The translations under genes were made by a program, and so were the position numbers. Below are positions 18,746-31,511 of a stretch of 64,000 nucleotides of DNA, one piece after another. The stretch is from Idiomarina seosinensis (GTDB lineage Bacteria; Pseudomonadota; Gammaproteobacteria; Enterobacterales; Alteromonadaceae), in contig NZ_PIQF01000004.1 of the NCBI RefSeq assembly GCF_003987275.1, positions 186,001 to 250,000 on the forward strand, written 5' to 3'. The stretch's first letter is position 1, and each line of letters opens with the position of its first letter. The notes beneath the pieces were generated by a model. It ran no database searches. It saw only the letters and a list, made by a program, of their open reading frames with translations, and was not told the DNA's origin.

Positions 18746-19074
18746 TATAAGGAAGATTGCTGATTAAACTGATCGTTTGCTTTTTGTTTTTTGTCGGCCG
18801 AGCCGAATAGTAACTCAAACAAGTCAAAAAAGTGAAATTGTGCCGAGCGGCTCTCCCCTTTCACCCAATTGCTCCAGGTTACCGCATTTGCAGGAGCTTC
18901 GCATTGCGAGATGGCTCTTTGGTTTTCAGAGGAGGACAGTAGTTGCTCGCATTGTTGCGTTGAGTTACTGACCGATGTAACCGGGGAAGCAGGAGACATC
19001 AACAAATATGCCGACAGGGAGAGTCCTGTGACGATTGCTGTAGCTGTTGCATATTTGATCGTAGAAGACATCAA
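18745..19074 (-). CDS. Small exported or membrane-anchored protein, unknown
   Basis: 109 residues with an N-terminal hydrophobic segment (ATAIVTGLSLSAYLLMSPAS) that could be a signal peptide or anchor. The mature part has two cysteines (QCEQL and QCEAP) and ends with FHFFDLFELLFGSADKKQKAN. I do not recognise the family. It forms a two-gene unit with the DUF2970 gene through a TAATG overlap and is divergent from rpe. The overlap and a GGAGGAAAC element just upstream of the start support it being real. Confidence 0.6.
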   Translation of the reverse strand: MMSSTIKYATATAIVTGLSLSAYLLMSPASPVTSVSNSTQQCEQLLSSSENQRAISQCEAPANAVTWSNWVKGESRSAQFHFFDLFELLFGSADKKQKANDQFNQQSSL

Positions 19075-19168
19075 ACAGTTTCCTCCGTGGTTATCGCTGA
19101 TTAATTTATCAGCGAATTGTTACAATTACTAGCATTTACTAACAATTTTTTTGTCCGCTGAGACCTGC

Positions 19169-19174
19169 TATAAT
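19169..19174 (+). promoter_or_regulatory. -10 element of the rpe-trpS promoter
   Basis: Perfect TATAAT about 29 bases before the rpe start, followed by a GC-rich TCGCGC. The -35 region (a run of T around 19146-19151) matches poorly, so an activator or an extended contact may be needed. Confidence 0.45.
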
Positions 19175-19202
19175 TCGCGCAACTTGAGTTCAGGGGAAAA
19201 CC

Positions 19203-19880
19203 ATGCAACCACTTATTGCACCGTCTATTTTGTCGGCTGACTTCGCTCGCTTAGGTGAAGAGGTCGAAGAGGTTCTTAACGCTGGCGCGGATGTTATCCA
19301 TTTTGATGTCATGGATAATCATTATGTGCCCAATCTAACGATTGGTCCGATGGTCTGCAAAGCGTTGCGCGATTATGGCATTACGGCGCCCATTGATGTG
19401 CATTTGATGGTAAAACCGGTAGACCGGATTATCCCAGATTTTGCCGCGGCTGGCGCATCAATTATTACTTTTCATCCAGAAGCATCGGAACATATCGACC
19501 GTACCTTACAAACCATAAAAGAACATGGTTGTCAGGCAGGACTCGTGTTTAACCCCGCTACTCCGTTGCACTATCTGGATTACGTAATGGATAAGATTGA
19601 TGTCATTTTATTAATGTCGGTTAACCCGGGGTTTGGTGGGCAATCTTTCCTTCCCTCAACACTTGATAAGTTGCGTCAGGTAAAAGCGCGCATTAAGGCG
19701 AGTGGAAGAGAGATTCGCTTGCAAGTTGATGGTGGAGTTAACGTCAATAATATTGGAGAAATAGCCGCTGCTGGCGCGGACATGTTTGTTGCCGGCTCAG
19801 CGATCTTTAATCAGCAAGACTATGCTGAAGTCATTCAGCAAATGCGTCAGCAAATTTCAATGTCAGGATCAGGAAAATAA
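19203..19880 (+). CDS. rpe: Ribulose-phosphate 3-epimerase
   Basis: 225 residues; interconverts ribulose-5-phosphate and xylulose-5-phosphate in the pentose phosphate pathway. Motifs of the TIM-barrel enzyme are intact: [47 protein letters not shown] and QVDGGVN, including the metal-binding His and Asp residues. A strong AGGGGAAA element precedes the ATG. trpS starts one base after the stop. In many relatives gph lies between rpe and trpS; it is absent here. Confidence 0.97.
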   Translation: MQPLIAPSILSADFARLGEEVEEVLNAGADVIHFDVMDNHYVPNLTIGPMVCKALRDYGITAPIDVHLMVKPVDRIIPDFAAAGASIITFHPEASEHIDRTLQTIKEHGCQAGLVFNPATPLHYLDYVMDKIDVILLMSVNPGFGGQSFLPSTLDKLRQVKARIKASGREIRLQVDGGVNVNNIGEIAAAGADMFVAGSAIFNQQDYAEVIQQMRQQISMSGSGK

Positions 19881-19881
19881 G

Positions 19882-20889
19882 ATGTCAAAACCCATTGTAC
19901 TGAGTGGATGTCAGCCTTCGGGGCAGCTCTCAATTGGTAATTATATTGGTGCGATAAGTAATTGGGTGAAAATGCAGGAAACCCATGACTGTAAATTTAT
20001 GTTGGTGGATTTACACGCCATTACTGTACGTCAGCAGCCCGAGCATTTAACGGCTGCAACATTAGATGGCTTAGCCCTTTACCTGGCCTGTGGTCTTGAT
20101 CCTGATAAAAGTACGTTGTTTATTCAGTCCCATGTGCCTGAGCACGCCGAGCTTGCCTGGATTTTAAACTGTTACACCCAAATGGGCGAACTCAACAGGA
20201 TGACGCAATTTAAAGACAAGTCGGTGCGTCATAGTGGCAATATCAACGCTGGCCTGTTTACCTATCCGGCATTGATGGCAGCTGATATTTTACTGTATCA
20301 GGCAAATGAGGTTCCAGTAGGAGATGACCAAAAGCAACATTTAGAGCTGTCACGTAATGTTGCGGAGCGATTTAATAATTTATACGGAAACGTTTTTACG
20401 ATACCGGAGCCGATGATACCGAAAGTGGGAGCGCGCGTAATGTCGTTGCAGGAACCCACTAAAAAAATGTCAAAATCTGACGATAACCCAAATAACTATG
20501 TTGGTTTATTGGAAGAGCCTAAAAAAATCGCTAAAAAAATAAAGCGTGCGGTGACAGACTCTGACGAGCAAGCGCGGATTTACTTTGATCCGGCCGAAAA
20601 AGCCGGGGTCTCAAACTTACTCAGTATTTTATCGACAACCACCGGTCGCCCTATTGATGAATTGGTGCCAGAGTACGAAGATAAAATGTATGGGCACCTA
20701 AAGAAAGACGTTGCGGAGTCTGTGGTGGCGATGCTAGAGCCTATTCAACAGCGTTACCAAGAAATGCGTAACGATCCGGAATTTCTACAACAGGTAATGA
20801 AACAGGGAGCTGATAAGGCCCGGGAAAAAGCTGCAGAAACGTTAAAAGACGTTTATCAGGCGGTTGGTTTTGTACCTTACCCAGGCTAA
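19882..20889 (+). CDS. trpS: Tryptophanyl-tRNA synthetase
   Basis: 335 residues; charges tRNA-Trp. Class I signatures are present: the HIGH-equivalent [11 protein letters not shown] and the KMSKSDDN loop. The track's start at 19786 overlaps rpe by 95 bases; I use the ATG at 19882 because the protein then begins [14 protein letters not shown], as in other TrpS, and AGGA lies seven bases upstream at the end of rpe. It is followed seven bases later by the PAS/GGDEF/EAL gene on the same strand. Confidence 0.97.
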   Translation: MSKPIVLSGCQPSGQLSIGNYIGAISNWVKMQETHDCKFMLVDLHAITVRQQPEHLTAATLDGLALYLACGLDPDKSTLFIQSHVPEHAELAWILNCYTQMGELNRMTQFKDKSVRHSGNINAGLFTYPALMAADILLYQANEVPVGDDQKQHLELSRNVAERFNNLYGNVFTIPEPMIPKVGARVMSLQEPTKKMSKSDDNPNNYVGLLEEPKKIAKKIKRAVTDSDEQARIYFDPAEKAGVSNLLSILSTTTGRPIDELVPEYEDKMYGHLKKDVAESVVAMLEPIQQRYQEMRNDPEFLQQVMKQGADKAREKAAETLKDVYQAVGFVPYPG

Positions 20890-20896
20890 TTAAAAT

Positions 20897-22957
20897 ATGC
20901 CAGTTGATGAGTCCAGCAAGTTTTTTCAATTGCACAACAATATGGAAACCATGGCCAATATTGGTGGCTTTTGGTATCAGCCTGAGCTTGAAGAGCTGAG
21001 CTGGACGCGTCAGCTAAAACGCATTCACGGTGTTGCAGAAGACTTTCAACCTACCTATGCAAAAGCAATGGCATTTCATCTGCCGGCTCATCGTTTGTTT
21101 GTTGATCAGTTAGTTACCGAAAGCATTGAAAGCGGCGGTAGTTGGTCCACTGAAAGTGAAATTGAACGTGCTGATGGTAACCGTCGTTGGGTCGCTATTT
21201 CCGCCGAAGTAACAACCGACGACAGCGGGTACATTACTCTTTTTGGGTCAATGCAGGATATTACTGCGAAGAAACGCCGGCTGGCACAATTACAGGAGCA
21301 GGCGGGCACCCTCAAATCAACGTTGGATAACTTACTAGACGCTGTTATTACGATTGATAGCAATGGCTTGATTAAGCACTTCAGTCAGCCAGCAGAAAAA
21401 ATGTTTGGCTATTCATATGCTGATGTAAAAGACAAAAATGTTAGCGTTTTGATGCCGGAACCCTACGCGTCAGAGCACGATAATTACATGCATAATTATC
21501 AGCGCACCGGCAAAGCCAGAATTATAGGTATTGGCCGCGAAGTAACCGCACAACGCAAGTCCGGCGAAACTTTCCCGGCGGATCTTGCTGTCACCGAAGT
21601 TAAGCAAGCGGGCGCTACTCATTATGTTGGTATTATTCGAGATATTACTCAACAAAAAGAAAATGCCAAGAGGCTCGAATACCTTGCCAACTTTGATGAG
21701 TTAACCGGGCTGCCTAATCGACACCGCTTTCTGGACTTGGTTGATAAGCAGTTAGAGCAAAGCATGCCGGTACTGGTTGCCGCAATCAATATTGATTATT
21801 TTAACCGGGTTAACACTTTGCATGGTCACGCTGAAGGCGACCGAGTGATTAAAATGATTGCCTCTCGCTTACGCAAACTACTGGGTAAGAGTGGGTGGGT
21901 CGCCCGTGACCTAGGGGACCGGTTTTGGATTGGCTTACCGACCAATGGCACTGCCCAGGATCCGATAAAACGACTTGAGCATATCCACCAGAAGCTTAGA
22001 ACACCTTTTGTCACTGAGAATCAAGGCTATTATCTGACGGCTAGTGTCGGTGTCGCTTATTCAACTGAGGACTCAGAAGAGAATGCCTCGGAATTGTTGG
22101 GTATGGCCGATGCAGCGACTAATAAGGCCCGCAACCTGGGGCGGGACTGTATTAGCGTATACCGAGCTGAGATCAAGACGGATGTTAAACGGGATCTGGA
22201 AATAGAGAGTCAGATTCGTCATGCGTTAGGTCAGGGGCAATTCGAATGTTGGCTGCAATCAAAAGTGGTTGCTGATGGCAGCGTTGATGGCGCAGAAGCA
22301 CTGGTTCGATGGCGGCGTGCCGACGGTCAGCTGGTGCGCCCAGATGAGTTTATTCCGGTCGCGGAACGGCTAAAGTTAATGATTCCGATCGGCATCGAAA
22401 TGCTACAGCAGGTGGCTCAGGTGATTCATCAGCTAGAGCAGGCCAAGGTCCCCCAGGCGATTGCCGTTAACGTCAGCCCAGTCGAATTTCTGGCCCCTAA
22501 TTTTGTTGAAAGTGTAAAAGAAATCTTCACCGAGGAAAGCGCTTCTTTATCGTTGCTAACGATAGAGATTACTGAGAGTTTATTGGTGTCCGGTGAGGAG
22601 CAAGTGCAGCAAAGAATGGAACAGCTTAGACTGCACGGAGTAACCTTTTCCATTGATGACTTTGGTACCGGTTATTCAAACCTTGTTCGGCTGCAACGAC
22701 TACCGATCAATGAGTTAAAGATTGACCGTCAGTTTGTCCAGCAAGCTGAGGGAAACCCAAAACATAAAGCATTGCTTGACGCGATGCTATCGATGGCTAA
22801 GGCATTGAATATGAAGTCTGTTGCGGAAGGTGTTGAAACCGCCGAACAGGCCGACTATTTGCTGGCGCAGGGTGCCGACTATTTACAAGGCTTTTACTAC
22901 GCGAAACCAGAGCCTTGCCGCAGCTGGCTTGAGCAGCAATTAAAGGCGCGCCGCTGA
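20897..22957 (+). CDS. PAS/GGDEF/EAL protein, probable c-di-GMP phosphodiesterase
   Basis: 686 residues, no membrane segment. Two PAS domains (about 10-135 and 140-255; the second includes [23 protein letters not shown] as in FixL-type sensors), then GGDEF (~270-430) and EAL (~440-680). The cyclase motif is degenerate, RDLGDRF at about residue 337, with no inhibitory site. The EAL domain keeps EALVRWR (~465), [33 protein letters not shown] and AEGVE. I infer a soluble phosphodiesterase responding to a PAS ligand such as haem, flavin or redox state. It lies between trpS and pabA and overlaps pabA by TGATG. An internal ATG at 20942 is possible. Confidence 0.88.
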   Translation: MPVDESSKFFQLHNNMETMANIGGFWYQPELEELSWTRQLKRIHGVAEDFQPTYAKAMAFHLPAHRLFVDQLVTESIESGGSWSTESEIERADGNRRWVAISAEVTTDDSGYITLFGSMQDITAKKRRLAQLQEQAGTLKSTLDNLLDAVITIDSNGLIKHFSQPAEKMFGYSYADVKDKNVSVLMPEPYASEHDNYMHNYQRTGKARIIGIGREVTAQRKSGETFPADLAVTEVKQAGATHYVGIIRDITQQKENAKRLEYLANFDELTGLPNRHRFLDLVDKQLEQSMPVLVAAINIDYFNRVNTLHGHAEGDRVIKMIASRLRKLLGKSGWVARDLGDRFWIGLPTNGTAQDPIKRLEHIHQKLRTPFVTENQGYYLTASVGVAYSTEDSEENASELLGMADAATNKARNLGRDCISVYRAEIKTDVKRDLEIESQIRHALGQGQFECWLQSKVVADGSVDGAEALVRWRRADGQLVRPDEFIPVAERLKLMIPIGIEMLQQVAQVIHQLEQAKVPQAIAVNVSPVEFLAPNFVESVKEIFTEESASLSLLTIEITESLLVSGEEQVQQRMEQLRLHGVTFSIDDFGTGYSNLVRLQRLPINELKIDRQFVQQAEGNPKHKALLDAMLSMAKALNMKSVAEGVETAEQADYLLAQGADYLQGFYYAKPEPCRSWLEQQLKARR

Positions 22958-23556
22958 TGGTCGTGCTAATTGATAATTATGATTCATTTTCGCATAATCT
23001 CGCCCGGTACTTAGTGGAGCTGGGGGCTCAAGTTCAGGTCTATCGTAACGATCAAGTGACGGTAGAACGGTTGCGGCAATTGCCGGTCAGCGCAATCGTC
23101 ATATCACCCGGCCCGTGTACCCCCAGTGAATCGGGCGTCTCGCTGGAGGTCATTAAAAGCTTCGCCGGTCAGCTACCGGTTCTTGGTGTATGCTTAGGGC
23201 ATCAGGCAATTGCACAGGTTTTTGGGGCGAAAATTGTCAGGGCAACCAATGTAATGCATGGCAAAATATCGATGATTTGTCATAATTCTCAGGGCATGTT
23301 TACAGGGCTGCCAAGCCCATTGCCGGTAACTCGCTATCATTCATTGGTAATTGCTGCCGATACCTTACCAGAGAGTTTTGCCGTGGACGCCTGGTTGGAA
23401 AGTGACGATTACGGGTTAGAAATTATGGCGATACGGCATAAGCAACTGCCAATTTTTGGTGTTCAGTTTCACCCGGAATCGGTAATGACGAAACAAGGCC
23501 ACCAGCTTTTAAGGCAGTTTCTAGCAGTAGTAAATAACGATAAGTACGGAGAATAG
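22957..23556 (+). CDS. pabA: Anthranilate/aminodeoxychorismate synthase glutaminase subunit
   Basis: 199 residues; class I glutamine amidotransferase that supplies ammonia for 4-amino-4-deoxychorismate (folate) or anthranilate (tryptophan) synthesis. The nucleophile is in GVCLGHQAI and the His-Glu pair in [27 protein letters not shown] starts the protein. A free-standing gene near argD, with no trpE or trpD neighbour, favours pabA, but trpG function cannot be excluded. Its start overlaps the stop of the EAL gene (TGATG), so translation is probably coupled. Confidence 0.88.
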   Translation: MVVLIDNYDSFSHNLARYLVELGAQVQVYRNDQVTVERLRQLPVSAIVISPGPCTPSESGVSLEVIKSFAGQLPVLGVCLGHQAIAQVFGAKIVRATNVMHGKISMICHNSQGMFTGLPSPLPVTRYHSLVIAADTLPESFAVDAWLESDDYGLEIMAIRHKQLPIFGVQFHPESVMTKQGHQLLRQFLAVVNNDKYGE

Positions 23557-24732
23557 ATGTACGACTTTTTTGCAGTTTCTACCGAAGGTGGCAGTCAGGA
23601 CCCGGCCGAGCGGCTGGAGAAACGGTTTATAAATTACTTGATTAGCTTTCCTTTTGCCCGTAAAAGTCGTGATAAGGCTGATGGCAAAGGTGATGAAGAG
23701 CTCGAGCAGAAACGCCGCTTGTTGCAGGTCGAGCAAATTAATCACGACGAAAGAGAGCGCATGAAAAAAGCGCGGCAACGTTATCAGGACCGTGTCTCTG
23801 AGGAACTGCATGAAGCCATTTACTATCGTATTTTAGAACGTATCGAAGATTCTGAGTACGTTCGCGAACGTTTAATCCCATTGCCTGAGAACTTACCCGA
23901 GCTGTTGGACTTACTCAGTACTAGGGCTGCGTCTATGCGGCGGGTTGAAAATATCGTGCAGGGCATGGACTGGTTCCATAATGGCGTACTGAAAACCGTG
24001 AACCAGCCGCCTTTCATTGATAAGCGACGCAAGGAAAAACAGGTTAAGCTGGAAAGCTTACGCACGGCCATGAGCTTTATGGGAGCAGAAAACTTACGAA
24101 TACTAACGCCTTCCTATATTGTGCAACATTGGCTGCCGCCTTCAACCGCTCCATTTATGTTATTTCGTCGAAAAGTCTGGGAGCATAGCTTAGGGACAGC
24201 GGTATTAGCCCATGAAATTGCCATTAGCCAAGGTTTAAAGGACCCTGTTTTAGCGTACACCATAGGCATGTTTCATGAGTTAGGGAAAATTGCCCTAACC
24301 AAGCTTTATTTACGTGTGTTTGATGATATGCAACGCGAAATGGCGATGAAGTCCATCAAAGATAGTACGCCGGATAAACATAATGCTTTAGTAGAGCTTA
24401 AGCCCGATGAACGGTTCCTAAGGAACCTGATGTTAGAACAGGATAAAAAGGTCAGTTATTTGGTTGCTGAAGGCTGGGGACTACAGCGCGTTCCAATTAG
24501 TAAGCACTTACTTAGCTATACTCAGGCAAAATCGGCCGAGGATTATACAAACTATGCCAAGGTATTGGGTCAGGCAAATGCGTTCTGTGAATATCGCCTG
24601 TTGCGAGATGTCGACCTTGCTTCGGTCGAGGAGGGCCTGCAGTTATTGAAAAAACACGATGTCGACGCCAACCTGGCCAGTAAGCTAAACAATGTGAACC
24701 TAAAGCGGCCCAAAGTGATTGTCCCCAATTGA
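23557..24732 (+). CDS. HDOD domain protein
   Basis: 391 residues, no membrane segment. The N-terminal 130 residues are strongly charged and probably helical; the rest fits an HDOD domain, a metal-poor relative of HD phosphohydrolases, with LRTAMSFMGAENLRIL, VWEHSLGTAVLAHEIA and YTIGMFHELGKIALTKLYL. HDOD proteins are signalling or scaffold proteins in two-component, motility and c-di-GMP pathways. The start follows the pabA stop directly, with GGAG upstream, so it ends a run of co-directional genes from rpe. Its neighbour two genes upstream is a c-di-GMP phosphodiesterase. No specific role can be assigned. Confidence 0.75.
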   Translation: MYDFFAVSTEGGSQDPAERLEKRFINYLISFPFARKSRDKADGKGDEELEQKRRLLQVEQINHDERERMKKARQRYQDRVSEELHEAIYYRILERIEDSEYVRERLIPLPENLPELLDLLSTRAASMRRVENIVQGMDWFHNGVLKTVNQPPFIDKRRKEKQVKLESLRTAMSFMGAENLRILTPSYIVQHWLPPSTAPFMLFRRKVWEHSLGTAVLAHEIAISQGLKDPVLAYTIGMFHELGKIALTKLYLRVFDDMQREMAMKSIKDSTPDKHNALVELKPDERFLRNLMLEQDKKVSYLVAEGWGLQRVPISKHLLSYTQAKSAEDYTNYAKVLGQANAFCEYRLLRDVDLASVEEGLQLLKKHDVDANLASKLNNVNLKRPKVIVPN

Positions 24733-24770
24733 TTTAGAACCTGACTATTAATGCGCCAATATAGGCCTTA

Positions 24771-24809
24771 AACGAATAGTTATTCCAATCCAGTGAAATT
24801 ATACCGAAG
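24771..24809 (+). promoter_or_regulatory. Candidate tandem ARG boxes (ArgR operator) of argD
   Basis: Two 18-base sites separated by three bases, the spacing of ArgR operators. Box 1 (24771-24788) has the core GAATAGTTATTC; box 2 (24792-24809) is weaker, AGTGAAATTATACCGAAG. Against the ARG box consensus I count about three and four mismatches. A weak TATATT at 24817 could be a -10 whose -35 falls in box 2, which would allow repression. This is a visual match, not a scored search. Confidence 0.42.
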
Positions 24810-24935
24810 CCCGCGTATATTCTGGCTTTAAGTCCAATTTAAAAAGACATAGCGGTTAATTTTTGGCATACTATACCGCTATTCATTTAACCATGAGCTC
24901 TTATCAATTAATTCGCATCAGCGATAAGGAAGTGA

Positions 24936-26162
<1,227 letters not shown>

Positions 26163-26177
26163 TTAAGGAGCAAGGCT

Positions 26178-28684
<2,507 letters not shown>

Positions 28685-28696
28685 ATCGAGCGACCT

Positions 28697-29038
28697 ATGA
28701 TTGTAGAAACCGACGGTTATATTGAGTTGGTCCAATATTTGACGGGCCAACTACCGTTGTTCTCCCAAAACACTGGCAGTGCAACTACCGCTAACTATAC
28801 ATTGCGCGAACTGGTCGAAGAAAAGCTCGGCGAGAATATGATGGCGGTGTTTGAACAAAACGAGCTGGATCAGGAAACACGGCTTAATATTGTTCGTGAG
28901 GCGGACGCTATTATGTACGACCTTGAAGAAGTATTGTCGAGTGTTTTGGACAATCACCCTACAGCAGAGCAGGAAGAGTTTGTCACCGAGTTTGTTGGCT
29001 TGGTTAAAAACTTACTGGATCAACAACTGAATCAATAG
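28697..29038 (+). CDS. DUF3802-like conserved hypothetical protein
   Basis: 113 residues, acidic, no signal or membrane segment, predicted mostly helical. It begins MIVETDGYIELVQYL, which resembles the DUF3802 family that follows astD in Shewanella and its relatives. It lies 12 bases after astD and eight before the OsmC-like gene, so it is in the same transcript. Its role in the arginine pathway, if any, is unknown. Confidence 0.7.
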   Translation: MIVETDGYIELVQYLTGQLPLFSQNTGSATTANYTLRELVEEKLGENMMAVFEQNELDQETRLNIVREADAIMYDLEEVLSSVLDNHPTAEQEEFVTEFVGLVKNLLDQQLNQ

Positions 29039-29046
29039 GCGAGTAA

Positions 29047-29466
29047 ATGGCAGACAATAAGCTCACGGCCACCGTTAAGTGGCTGGATGAAATGACATTT
29101 GTAGCTGAGTCAGGTAGTGGCCATCAGACTGTTTTTGACGGCAACAGTCCCGGTACAGCAGCCAGCCCAATGGAAATGATTTTAATGGCGGCAGGTAGCT
29201 GTGCATCCGTTGATGTTGTCAGTATTTTGGAAAAGACTCGGCAGCAAGTGGTTGATTGCCGTTGTGAAGTGACCGGTGAGCGTGTTGGTGAAACACCCAA
29301 TGTTTTTAAAAAAATTCATCTAGAGTTCGTTGTGACCGGCCATAATGTTGAAGACAAACATGTTGATCGAGCGGTTAAGTTATCTGCTGATAAGTATTGT
29401 TCAGTCGCTAAGATGCTAGAGGCTAGTGTTGAGCTTAGCCATAGCTATAAAATTATTGCTGTATGA
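29047..29466 (+). CDS. OsmC/YhfA-like family protein
   Basis: 139 residues of an OsmC-fold protein: SPMEMILMAAGSCASVDVVSIL carries the first conserved cysteine and ADKYCSVAKMLEASVELSHSYKI the second. Members with this layout (the YhfA branch) are thiol-dependent peroxidase-like proteins, but their substrates are mostly unknown. Its stop overlaps the rlmJ start by ATGA, so the two are translationally coupled. Confidence 0.85.
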   Translation: MADNKLTATVKWLDEMTFVAESGSGHQTVFDGNSPGTAASPMEMILMAAGSCASVDVVSILEKTRQQVVDCRCEVTGERVGETPNVFKKIHLEFVVTGHNVEDKHVDRAVKLSADKYCSVAKMLEASVELSHSYKIIAV

Positions 29467-30320
29467 ATTATCGTCATATTTATCACGCCGGTAATTTTGC
29501 TGATGTGTTTAAACACTTATTATTAACTCGGGCGCTGAACCATTTTAATAAGAAGAATAAACCCTACATGGTGCTCGATACACATGGCGGTATTGGTAAA
29601 TACGATCTGGATAGTGAATTAGCCGGCAAGACAGAAGAGTTTACACAAGGTATTAGCCGGCTGGTTGAACAAACCAACTCTCCTGCTTTCGTGCAGCCTT
29701 ATATTGAGTCGGTTAAGCAGCTTAATGACGACAATCAATTGCGGTTTTATCCAGGCTCTCCGTGGCTGATTCAGGCGTTAATGCGAGCGGATGATAGATT
29801 GATAGTGTGTGAGTTGCATCAACAAGACGCAGTCACATTAAAGCAAACGTTGCGGCCGCTTAGTGGGAGCAAAAAGCTCGAGGTACTAGCTCCGCAGGAC
29901 GGTTATCAGGCAGTGAGCGCAAAATTGCCGCCGGCGGAAAAGCGTGGCCTTGTTGTTATCGATCCCCCGTTTGAGCAAGTGGACGAATTTGACCGCGTGA
30001 TTGAAGCCTTAACGCAAGGGTTGAGGCGTTGGCAGAGCGGCAGTTATGCGCTCTGGTATCCAATAAAAGATCCAGTAAAAATTGCTAACTTTCATCGAGA
30101 TGTCACTACTATTGCGGGTATCCCTAAAACATTAGTTATTGAGCTGATGATTCGCTCACCCGACGAATGTGCCGGGTTAAACGGGTGTGGTTTTGTGTGG
30201 GTAAATCCGCCGTTTGGGCTGGTTAATGAACTGGATGAGATACTCGCCTATATCTCACCATTGTTAGCGCAGAGTGAAGGCGCGGAGAGCCATTATAGAT
30301 GGTTGGTCGAAGAGAGCTAA
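29463..30320 (+). CDS. rlmJ: 23S rRNA (adenine(2030)-N6)-methyltransferase RlmJ
   Basis: 285 residues; methylates A2030 of 23S rRNA using S-adenosylmethionine. The start MNYRHIYHAGNFADVFKHLLL and the catalytic motif VVIDPPFEQ (a DPPF N6-adenine methylase motif) identify RlmJ (YhiR). It overlaps the OsmC-like gene by four bases and is convergent with prkB, with a three-base gap; no terminator hairpin is visible between them. Confidence 0.95.
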   Translation: MNYRHIYHAGNFADVFKHLLLTRALNHFNKKNKPYMVLDTHGGIGKYDLDSELAGKTEEFTQGISRLVEQTNSPAFVQPYIESVKQLNDDNQLRFYPGSPWLIQALMRADDRLIVCELHQQDAVTLKQTLRPLSGSKKLEVLAPQDGYQAVSAKLPPAEKRGLVVIDPPFEQVDEFDRVIEALTQGLRRWQSGSYALWYPIKDPVKIANFHRDVTTIAGIPKTLVIELMIRSPDECAGLNGCGFVWVNPPFGLVNELDEILAYISPLLAQSEGAESHYRWLVEES

Positions 30321-30323
30321 AGC

Positions 30324-31223
30324 TTATTTAGAGCTTATCCAGTCTAGCTGAGTCCTGGCTTTAAGTTTACGCTCGATTATCTGCTCTATCAGTGGCGTCA
30401 AAATAAGCTCCATCGCCAACGCCATCTTACCACCAGGAACTACCAGCGTATTAGTTCGTGACATGAAAGCACCTTCAATCATTTGTAGGTAGTAGGGAAA
30501 GTCGACATTCTTAATGCCACGAAAACGAATAACCACAAAACTCTCATCCAGTGATGGAATGTCCTTAGCGCTGAATGGGTTAGAAGTATCGACGGTTGGC
30601 ACTCGCTGAAAATTAATATGAGTACGTGAGAATTGCGGAACAATGTGGTGAATATAGTCTTCCATACTACGCACAATGCTGGTGGTAACTGCCTCACGCG
30701 AATGTCCACGGTCTTGCGTATCGCGAATGAGCTTTTGAATCCACTCGAGGTTTACAATTGGCACCATACCGATGAGCAAGTCGACGTGCTTGGCGACGTC
30801 GTAGTCTTGGCCAGCAACACCGCCATGTAGCCCCTCGTAAAATAGCGCGTCAGCATCTTCCGGCAAGTCTTCCCAAGGTGTAAAAGTGCCCGGCATTTGG
30901 TTGTAGGGAACTGCGTCGTCGAACGTGTGTAGGTAACGCCGTACCTGCCCTCGGCCAGTTTTCGCATAGGTCCGGAAAAGTTCCTGCAAACGTTCAAAAT
31001 CATTCGCCTCGGCGCCAAAGTAGCTAATGTGCTTACCTTGTTCCTGTGCTTTGCGGATGGCTAGATCCATTTCCGGGCGCGAATAACGATGAAAACTATC
31101 GCCCTCGACAAATGCAGCCGACACATCTAACGAACGGAAAATATGTCGAACCGCTTGACCGGTTGTGGTGGTGCCTGCCCCGGAAGATCCGGTGACAGCT
31201 ATAATTGGGTGTTTCGCAGACAT
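30324..31223 (-). CDS. prkB: Phosphoribulokinase-family protein (PrkB type)
   Basis: 299 residues with P-loop GSSGAGTTTTGQAV at the N-terminus, then VEGDSFHRYSRPEMD and LFYEGLHGG, as in phosphoribulokinases. This heterotroph-like gene belongs to the E. coli PrkB (YhfC-region) group whose substrate and purpose are unclear; no Rubisco or other Calvin-cycle gene is in the window. It ends the WD40-slyX-prkB unit, 54 bases after slyX. Confidence 0.88.
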   Translation of the reverse strand: MSAKHPIIAVTGSSGAGTTTTGQAVRHIFRSLDVSAAFVEGDSFHRYSRPEMDLAIRKAQEQGKHISYFGAEANDFERLQELFRTYAKTGRGQVRRYLHTFDDAVPYNQMPGTFTPWEDLPEDADALFYEGLHGGVAGQDYDVAKHVDLLIGMVPIVNLEWIQKLIRDTQDRGHSREAVTTSIVRSMEDYIHHIVPQFSRTHINFQRVPTVDTSNPFSAKDIPSLDESFVVIRFRGIKNVDFPYYLQMIEGAFMSRTNTLVVPGGKMALAMELILTPLIEQIIERKLKARTQLDWISSK

Positions 31224-31277
31224 ACTCAGCCATTAACAAAAAATGAACATCTGTTATACATGAGCTTCTCGTCCGTT

Positions 31278-31508
31278 TCAATAATGCGGGGGCGGCGGCT
31301 CCTGTTCCGAATTAGAGTTTTCCCCACTCGAATCATGTTGTAATTGGCTGACTTTTCGCCCGAGCCAGCGAATTTTCTCGTGCACATTGGCGAGCTCAGC
31401 GTTTTGCTGAGTGACCAACTGATTTAACGAATCAATAATATCTTCCTGAAAAGTCAGCTGGGTTTCCAGATTTTCTATGCGTTTTATTAGGTTATCGTTT
31501 GCACTCAT
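31278..31508 (-). CDS. slyX: SlyX family protein
   Basis: 76 residues; an almost entirely coiled-coil protein (IKRIENLETQLTFQEDIIDSLNQLV) ending in a proline-rich tail, PPPPHY, typical of SlyX. The function is unknown. In E. coli slyX lies beside fkpA and slyD; here it is two genes from the FkpA-type gene on the opposite strand, so the neighbourhood is conserved. It starts three bases after the stop of the WD40 lipoprotein gene. Confidence 0.9.
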   Translation of the reverse strand: MSANDNLIKRIENLETQLTFQEDIIDSLNQLVTQQNAELANVHEKIRWLGRKVSQLQHDSSGENSNSEQEPPPPHY

Positions 31509-31511
31509 TAA

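Noticed and set aside
19786-19881. Extended N-terminus of trpS in the ORF track
   Set aside because: Overlaps rpe and is absent from TrpS proteins; the ATG at 19882 has a ribosome binding site and the family start.
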